A DNA stretch of 64,000 nt, taken from Protopterus annectens (taxonomy: Eukaryota; Chordata; Ceratodontiformes; Protopteridae). Shown here piece after piece: positions 56,950-64,000 of the stretch. The notes beneath the pieces were generated by a model. The model was not told the DNA's origin and searched no databases. It saw only the letters and a list, made by a program, of their open reading frames with translations. Both the position numbers and the translations under genes were made by a program. Location: NCBI RefSeq assembly GCF_019279795.1, contig NC_056726.1, positions 1,137,643,382 to 1,137,707,381 of the forward strand, read 5' to 3'. How positions within the stretch are numbered: position 1 is the stretch's first letter; the number at the start of each line of letters is the position of its first letter.

Positions 56950-59809
56950 ATAAACTAAAATATCAGCACAGGCAGAAAAACCCATAAACCCACCAGCAAA
57001 GAAACCACCTTAGATTGGATCCTAATAAATACCCAGTCCATAACCTATAATGTAGGTATACTGCCTGATGACCTTAGTGATCACTCCCTAACCTATATTA
57101 TTAGGAAAAAGCTTAGTATACCCTGCCCTAAAACTTTTAGAACTACTCGCTCAAATAAACATTTCAACCCAGAACACTTCCTAAATGAACTGCGTGTATG
57201 CAACTGGACACCATTAAAACACCTCCAACTTGAGGAAGCTGCGGCATACTTTAATTCCAAGTTCCTTGAAATCCTTGACTATCATGCCCCTTCCTGTAGC
57301 CTTAGGAACACCATCAAAACAGCTCCATGGCTTACTAAGGAAACTAAGAAAAAAATTTTGCTAAGGAACAAATTCTGGGCCAAATGGCGTACCTCTAAAT
57401 ACCTCTAAAAACCCATCTGATCACTTAAAATTTAAACAACTCAGAAACTCTACTAAAACATCTATAATATCAGACAAAAAAAAAACTTCTTCTTCCAACT
57501 TCAAAATAACAACCAGCAAAGTCCATAGAAATTCTGATCAGGTATCACTAGACTCATTCACCCAGGCAATTCTAAAACTCCAACCCCATCTGGAATTACC
57601 CTTGACACTCCCAAACAAATTGCTGACTCCTTCAATAACTTCTTTACTGAAGCCATCCAGTCACTTGCTAACTCTCTTCCTCGTGTATCCTCTAATCTGC
57701 CCTCCTCCTCACATAGCTCATCACCCATTTTCCAATTTTGCCCTGTCCCCACATCCCTCATCTGTACCCTCCTTCAAAAACTCAAACCTTCTACCCCTTC
57801 AGCAGACCATTTGCCTTCTAAATACCTTCAAATTGCAGCCAAAGTTATTGCCTACCCAATCTCTATCCTTATAAATAGAACCATTATTGAAGGTACTATC
57901 CCAGCCATCTGGAAAGTGTCACATATCATCCCACTACATAAAGGTGGCAACTCATCAGAACTTTCAAACTTCCATCCAATTGCCCTCCTCTCTCCAATAG
58001 CAAAACTCATGGAAAAATGCATCCAATGTCAACTATTAGACCATCTTCTTCAAAATAACATATTAGCCAGCTTCCAGCATGGCTTTCAACCTTTCCATAG
58101 CACCACTACTGCCCTCCTTTCCTTCTCTGACCACATCAACAAAAATTGCAACAATAATACCCTGTCCTCTGCTATCTTTATTGATCTTTCAAAAGCATTT
58201 GACATGGTTAACCATCAGCTACTTCTGAATCTTCTCAAGTCCCTCTCATTTGATACTCAATCGTTACAGTGGTTCAAGTCCTATCTAGACAATAGGCAAT
58301 AGGCAGTGCTATGGGAAAACACTTTATCCTCCCACCTACCTGTCACCCTTGGTGTACCCCAAGGATCCATATTAGGCCCTCTTCTGTTCTCTATCTTCAT
58401 AAATGATTGATCTATTAGTATCCCCCAAGCTGTAACTATATAATATGCAGATGACTCCACATTAATATCCTCAGCCACAGGGCTGTCTGAACTGCAGTCC
58501 CTCACCCAGAATACCTTTGAGATTGTAGAGGAATTGTTTCTACAGCGGTGTCTCCTCCTTAACCCCAAAAAGACTAAACTCTTGCTGTTTACTCCTACAC
58601 AAAAGTCCACCCCACTTAACTTCACTATCAAATCTAAAACTGGTACAGTCATATCTCCTGACACTACTACAAAACTCTTAGGAGTAACTATTGACCACAG
58701 CCTTAACTATGACACTCACATCAACATCACAATCAAATCAGTAAACCGAAAACTTGGTTCCCTCTACAAAATAAAGCCCTTCCTTACTCCCATAGCTAGA
58801 ACTACTATTGCCCAAACCCACCTTATCTCTACTCTCTTTTATGCCTCTCCTATATATACAAATATATCCAAATGCAACCTCCACAAGCTGGCAGTCTCTT
58901 ACAATAATATTGCCAGATTTGCTACCAGCTCCCCTTTTAGAACACACCACTGCCTAAATCTGAAGCAGCTTGGTTGGCTTGAATTCCACAATCAAATTTT
59001 ATTTCATCAACTGAATATTGCACATACCATACAATACCGGCCAGAAAACATACCAATTCTCGCTAGTCTAATCTGCCCATATAAAAATATTACAAACCTA
59101 CGCTCAGCCAATAAACGTCCGGTATCCATACATAAACCCAACAACAAAGCAGGAGATTCCCTTTTCTCTAATACTGTGGGGAAAAGTTGGAACCTACTTC
59201 CCAGTGAACTTACATCACTATCTTCAACTACACTCTTCAAAAAGAAACTAAAACAATACCTTAAAAAACATTGGCTATGTCCCTGTTCAAACCCTGACTA
59301 ATGCTATCTCTGTCTATTTACATCACAATCAGTCTTCCCAAGTTTCTTACTCACTTTATCGCCACTTTAAGGCCTCTACCATCTAGTTGGTCTAGTTACT
59401 CATATTCACCTAAGATGTAATTTACCTCTTTTCTGTTTCCTGAGTTTCTCCCCCTCCACTTACTCTCCCAATCCTGTTTTCAACTACCTGATCTCCCATA
59501 TACTGCAGAAGACTTTCTTCCCACAGCAGTCACACAAAAAAAAAAAAAAAAAACACTATTACCTTATCTTATTTTTGTGCTATTCTTCTGTTCCATCATA
59601 GTTTGCTAAATTACCATAATCACCTGTTTTTGTCTAGCAACCTATCTGCATTAGAAGTTTAATGTTCTGTAACTTAATACTTTGTGTGTCTATTCTGTTT
59701 TAATGTGGAGCTTTTCTCCCCGGGCCTCTACTGAAAATGGACATATATCCAGCTAGACTAGCCCGGTCAACAAATGTAAAATAAAATAAAATAAATAAAT
59801 AAAAACTTA
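56950..59809 (+). mobile_element. LINE-A copy 2, 5'-truncated
   Basis: Starts inside the endonuclease (TLDWILINTQS, about 57010; DLSDHSLTYII, about 57072) and runs to the family tail (59703-59809). It contains the linker, RT in two frames and an A-run in the 3' UTR (59535-59553). It splits the R4/Dong-like element. Confidence 0.87.
57811..59301 (+). pseudogene. LINE-A reverse transcriptase (copy 2)
   Basis: Two open frames. 57811-58302 has IPAIWKVSHIIPLHKGGNSS, the finger block FQHGFQPFHSTTTALL, and IFIDLSKAFDMVNHQLLLNL (motif A). A stop follows at NRQ, then [17 protein letters not shown] and QYADDSTLISS in interrupted frames at 58345-58475. 58534-59301 carries the thumb and C-terminus (LLLNPKKTKLLLFTPTQKS, and FRTHHCLNLKQLGWLEF), ending CSNPD. 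Roughly three lesions, otherwise well preserved. Confidence 0.88.
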
Positions 59810-60410
59810 GAAGATATATAGATAAATAGAAAAGAAAAGTGCAAAATAAGCAATTTATTGATGACCCAAAAACGTCTTATAGAGAATTTGAAAACAAGGC
59901 AAAAGGAATTGAAACACCACCAAAAAAAGAAGAACTAGATACATTTTAGAGAAATATCTATGAAGATCCTGTGGAACATAACAAAGATGCTGAATGGATA
60001 GAAGAAATAAAAGAAAAAACAAAACGTTCAAATATACAGGATATTAAATAGGATGAAGTCACTGCCAGAGAGATTTTAACAAAGTGAAAAAAAGCTCCTA
60101 ACTGGAAAAACCCAGGTCCAGATGCAGTACCTAACTTCTGGCTAAAAGTATTGAAATCTTTACATGAAGATTTAGCCATGAGTAAGAACTATTTATATGT
60201 GCACCCCAAACAGACACCAAATTGGTTAATAACTGGAAAAACAATACTCCTGCTTAAGAGCAAACCTGCAAGTTATCTTAAAACTATAGACCAATAACTT
60301 ACCTTTTGATGATGTATATACTATATACTAAAACTGATGCTGATAAAGTTTATAGTCCTTTAGAGAAAACTAAATCTTGACAATAGAACAAAAGGATAAC
60401 AAAAGAAAGG
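59810..60410 (+). mobile_element. R4/Dong-like LINE, RT part
   Basis: In broken frames: IYEDPVEHNKDAEWIEEIKE (about 59955-60015), WKNPGPDAVPNFWLKVLKSL (about 60097-60160), and TPNWLITGKTILLLKSKP (about 60215-60270), then a decayed equivalent of the Y-R-P-I-T-C block at about 60285. This order is typical of the R4/Dong group and relatives. Catalytic motifs downstream are missing. Clade assignment is tentative. Confidence 0.5.
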
Positions 60411-61499
60411 GGGGAATTCAATAAAGTCTGCACCTTTTTTATGTACGCATTGCACTGCGATGCGTCAATGAGTGCAAACATTTTTAGATTCAGTAAACGT
60501 CACTTAGCGATGTGTAAGTGCACACAAACAGTAACTTCCATGCAATTTTCTGCTCAAGCAGATGAATTTTATGAAAATGAGGCGGGTGGAGTGACCCGAA
60601 AAGGCAAAAGGCATCTGTGTAGACTCTGTGTCCATGTTTGTAGTGTACCTGGAAATTTTTAGTGTACAGGAGTCTACACAGACAGAAGGTGATGTAAAAG
60701 TCCACAAATATGGACACAACTCCCCTAAAAATAGTAGATCACATACATATATGTGGAAAACATACATTGTGGATGTTTGTAAAAGGAAGGGGATAGATAA
60801 AGTTAATAATATTTTTTAAATAATTTCTGCATGTTTGTGCTATGCATCACATTGTGTAACCATGCTTAATAGAAAAAGAAATGTAAAATGACATCTTTAA
60901 TGTAGTTTATACAAATGTATTGTAGGACCCTGCATTGTGTCTGTACAATGGTGCATTTGTGCTGTTGCCCAGCTTACATGGTTCAGAACTGTATAGTTTC
61001 CAGGATGTCGGCATGAATATATATGCAAATGAGGTTCCCCTGTTGAAAAGATGAAAGGAGCAACAGTGTCCACATATCCCATTCGTGTAGGCTTCCACAT
61101 ACTTTTGATATTCCCACTGTGTTACTTTTAGGATTTTGGTGCTCAGTGCACATATTTGCAGAGTTTGCTACATAGCTTAGCGTGTTCACATCGACAGACC
61201 ACCACATGACAGTGATGATGTAGTCATCTGTCAAGGAAAACTGGATAAATTCAATTAAAAATATATACTTTTGTATAAGCTATGCTGCGTGACGTGGTGA
61301 ATATCGCTATCTTGCACTAAAGTAGGGCTTTTAAATCATGCCAATTATATCCTAGCCAGGTAAACTGCATCATAATTAGCAAATCCCACATGGTGGACCT
61401 ACAACAGAACTGTATAAAGTATGCATACGCCCTACATTCTGATTTGCCCTTAATACTCTGAACCATCGGAGTAGAGACTAGGAAATTTTAGCTCATAAT
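60411..61499. other. No gene recognised; possible Harbinger 5' region
   Basis: Composition changes at 60411 (GGGGGGAATTCAATAAAG). Open frames at 60441-60819 (plus) and 61234-60897 (minus) are unrecognised. It lies upstream of the Harbinger transposase in the right orientation to be its leader. No matching inverted terminus was found near 63.2-63.5 kb. Confidence 0.4.
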
Positions 61500-62640
61500 G
61501 TTAGGGGCTGCTGCAGCTTTTCTACATCTGTATGTGCTAGATGTTGAAGTCAGTGCTGCTGGTGATACTGACAATAGACCGAGGCTGAAAAGGAGAAGAT
61601 TAACATTCCAGGAGTTACACGAGCTTCAGATTATAGAGCACTACAGCGTGGACAGGGATATATAACAAGAGCTCAGTGATCTCTGTCACCCTCAGCTCAG
61701 AGTCAGAGATAACACAGGGGAATCCATCCCAGTGGAAACTAAAGTATGTGCAGCCCTTAGGATACTAGCTACAGGTACCTTTCAAAGATCAGCTGGGGAC
61801 ATAATGGGGGTGTCACAGGCATCTACATCCAGGATACTCCACCAGTTTCTGGATTATATGCTCCCACATGCCAGTGAGCACATATATTTTTCCCTTGACC
61901 TTCAGGTGAGGGGCTGCAGTATGCAACACTTCTACTGTGTAGCACCCTACCCTGAAGTATTGAGTGCCTAAGATTACACTCATGTACACATCATGGGACC
62001 ACCTGGTGAGCAGGGTAAAATCTACGTTAACTGCTAGGAATACCACTCCATCAACTGCCAAGTTGTGTGCAGTGCCCAGGGGATTAACTTGAATGTGTGT
62101 ACTAGCAACCCTGGCAGTTATCACAACTCCCATATCTATCAGACATCACAGCTGTACCAGATGTTTGTTGGGGGGACATCCTACAGGGTTATTTACTGGG
62201 TGATGCTGGCTACGCCCTGGAACCATGGATAATGACACACATCAGAAATACACACACCCAAAAAAGAATGCTACAGTGAGGCACATGCACAAACTAGGAA
62301 CATCATACAGCATGTGTTTGAGCTTCTGATGTCACAGCTCTGGTGCCTCAATATATCTGGTGGAGCCCTGCAGTATAATCCAGCAACATGTGCACACATA
62401 TTCACAGTATGTGCTATGCTGCACAATCTGATCTTGTGGAAACAGCTGCAGCAGGATCAGCAAAGGGAAGGGATACACAGCCCCCCACCAATGCCTAGGT
62501 CACCATAGCTACAGACACAGGAGTACTTGGAGGAAGAATCCCCTGCTGATGTCCCTGTAAGCAGATGTAGGCATGCTCAGTATGCCCTGGCTTTGGCTCA
62601 GAGACAATGCATGGCACATTCACCGACAACCTAGGGACCT
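61500..62640 (+). pseudogene. Harbinger (PIF) transposase, HARBI1-like, copy 2
   Basis: Plus-strand HARBI1-like transposase, mostly in one frame. In order: RPRLKRRRLTFQELHELQII (about 61575-61640), TKVCAALRILATGTFQRSAG then DIMGVSQASTSRILHQFLDY (61738-61860), PEVLSA-stop-DYTHV, where the residue before the first catalytic D (GAT at 61972) is a stop, YHSINCQVVCSAQGI, PGSYHNSHI with N at the second catalytic D (about 62110-62136), NIIQHVFELL where the catalytic E is Q, and SGGALQYNPATCAHIFTVCA then MLHNLIL (about 62357-62440). Four or so lesions; dead. Same family as 22100-23320. Confidence 0.88.
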
Positions 62641-63261
62641 AGGAATAACTCCTTAACTCCTACTCACATACAAATAAGAAAATTGATGCCAGTCAAATCA
62701 CACATCCTCTACCTATCTATGTATAGGCTGTGTAATGCTTGCATCAGACAGTGTCAACTGCTGCACTTGGAAGGTAAGTCCATAACCTACATAGTAGTAT
62801 AGTGGATTGTTGCGTTATGTCAATGTAGCTATGGACCTGGTAAACTATGTAGGCAACTATACTGGTCTACTTGGACAGAAGTAACATCCACATGGAACTA
62901 CAGACACCCATTCAACTGATATGTTACCAATTGCAGTCATTAGGCCTCATGCATGGAACATTCATGCAGTCCTACTGTAACAGATTACTGGCACTTCATT
63001 CAACAGACATGTTAGAAAGTGAGGTTAAATGATAGACTACTGTGTGTTCTAACAGAACATGGGCTTTTGTTCATGCACCCCTCAAAACAGTAGTGCTCAC
63101 TTGTAACTGCCATAATAATAAATCATCTATGCTGTATGAGCATTTCACAGTTAGTACGCCACACAGCATAAGTACAGTAATGTGCAATTTGAACTTACAA
63201 TATGTGTTAGTTAACTGACAAAAACAAATGCAAGTGATGGTATGATGAATGATCCCCTGTT
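62641..63261. other. No gene recognised
   Basis: Downstream of the Harbinger frame and likely its 3' flank. No terminal inverted repeat identified. Confidence 0.4.
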
Positions 63262-63267
63262 TCTCAA

Positions 63268-63345
63268 GCAGCCTCTGTGGCTCAAAGGACTAAGGCAAGC
63301 AGCTTGTGTAATAGTGTTCAGGGTTTTAATCCTGAGTTATCCAAA
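63268..63345 (+). repeat. tRNA-derived SINE head
   Basis: GCCTCTGTGGCTCAAAGGAC fits an A box and CAGGGTTTTAATCCTGAG a B box with paired flanks (CAGG/CCTG). The layout is like 18535-18605. No body or tail could be delimited. Confidence 0.5.
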
Positions 63346-63529
63346 TATTGGCATGTTAAGGAGTAATACGTATTGTTTTACAGACTGTAACTTTGTATGT
63401 GCTATACTAGTATTAACCTATTTCATAAATCAATTACACATTTATGTCTGCTCCTCATATGCAAGACCTATTTAAAAATTATAGGTGATAGTGAATTAGG
63501 CAGTATCAGAATTGTACAGGTTGGGACTT

Positions 63530-64000
63530 GGAACCATATATCATCATGCATATGTTGAAAATAGATTTGACAGTGCCATACATAAAACACTGATTAATAA
63601 ACTAGAACAACTAGGTATCGATGCACTCTTGATAAGATGGATAGCTGCATGGCTTACATATAGGACATGGCAAGTAGCATGCAACAATTGGACAAGTGGA
63701 ATAATTGGTTACAATCAGGGTTTCCCACAGGGCTCTGTCCTAGGCCAAAACTTTTTCAGATTTCTTCTTAGACCTATCCATTTCCTTTGAGTTGTTCTAC
63801 AGTCCGTATGCAGTTGACTTGAAATTGTGTATACTGATAATGTGTTACAGATGGGGAATGTCTGCTAAATAACTTAACTAAATTAACCATTTGGTTACAA
63901 GAGTATAATATGCTGATAAATATATCGTGAATTAAGCATAAGAGATTTAGAAGACATAAATAGAAAGCTGAATATTGCATAACAGCACACAGTGATTGAA
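63530..64000 (+). mobile_element. CR1 RT fragment, possibly rest of copy B4
   Basis: 63512-63790 reads RFDSAIHKTLINKLEQLGID (motif A region), RWIAAWLTYRTWQVACNNW and FPQGSVLGQNFFRF (motif B), all CR1-like. The first recognisable residues follow on from ALDEGKT, where copy B4 stops at 55707. It runs to the window end with decayed RT. Confidence 0.75.

Overview
The window looks like intergenic or intronic DNA from a vertebrate with a large, transposon-packed genome. It carries CR1-type LINEs with an SGNH-esterase ORF1 and an octamer tail, a second CR1/L2-like LINE family, two L1/Tx1-type lineages, RTE fragments, a Gmr1-like Gypsy element, a degenerate endogenous retrovirus, Harbinger transposases, a Tc1/mariner end and tRNA-derived SINE heads, in AT-rich DNA with long GT arrays. 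This mix fits a lobe-finned fish (lungfish-like) or an amphibian. That is inference, and no single-copy host gene settles it.

Layout. 1-9.8 kb: a Tx1/L1 LINE (1-1163) is split by a Gypsy element (1165-7947) and resumes at 7948-8288, followed by a five-copy satellite. 9.85-11.64 kb: a LINE-A copy with an uninterrupted RT ORF. 11.6-14.4 kb: unique-looking DNA with a near-perfect 380-bp tandem duplication overlapping a good candidate exon (13775-13879). 14.8-18.6 kb: a second Tx1/L1 copy, a Penelope-like end with a decayed hammerhead-like motif, and a SINE head. 20.5-21.5 kb: a 25/42-bp minisatellite. 22.1-23.3 kb: a dead Harbinger transposase on the minus strand. 24.1-24.5 kb: a G-rich inverted-repeat element. 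25.7-36.9 kb: a nest of RTE, CR1 and retroviral pieces. 37.1-38.1 kb: a likely DNA-transposon end with subterminal repeats. 38.2-47.9 kb: a repeat array holding a LINE-A tail, which holds a full-length 8.8-kb L1, which itself carries about 3 kb of foreign-looking DNA between ORF1 and ORF2. 49-55.7 kb: a CR1 with SGNH ORF1, split by a nearly intact LINE-A. 55.7-60.4 kb: an R4/Dong-like LINE split by another LINE-A. 61.5-62.6 kb: a second dead Harbinger. 63.5 kb to the end: more CR1 RT, possibly the rest of the CR1 interrupted at 55.7 kb.

The genes do not cooperate as a pathway. Nearly all are selfish elements and their decayed ORFs, and the nesting gives a relative insertion order. I found no CRISPR array, rRNA, intact tRNA or convincing complete host gene. 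The strongest non-transposon signal is the candidate exon with its duplicated splice acceptor. Coordinates of element edges are good to a few bases where a target-site duplication was seen, and otherwise to tens of bases.
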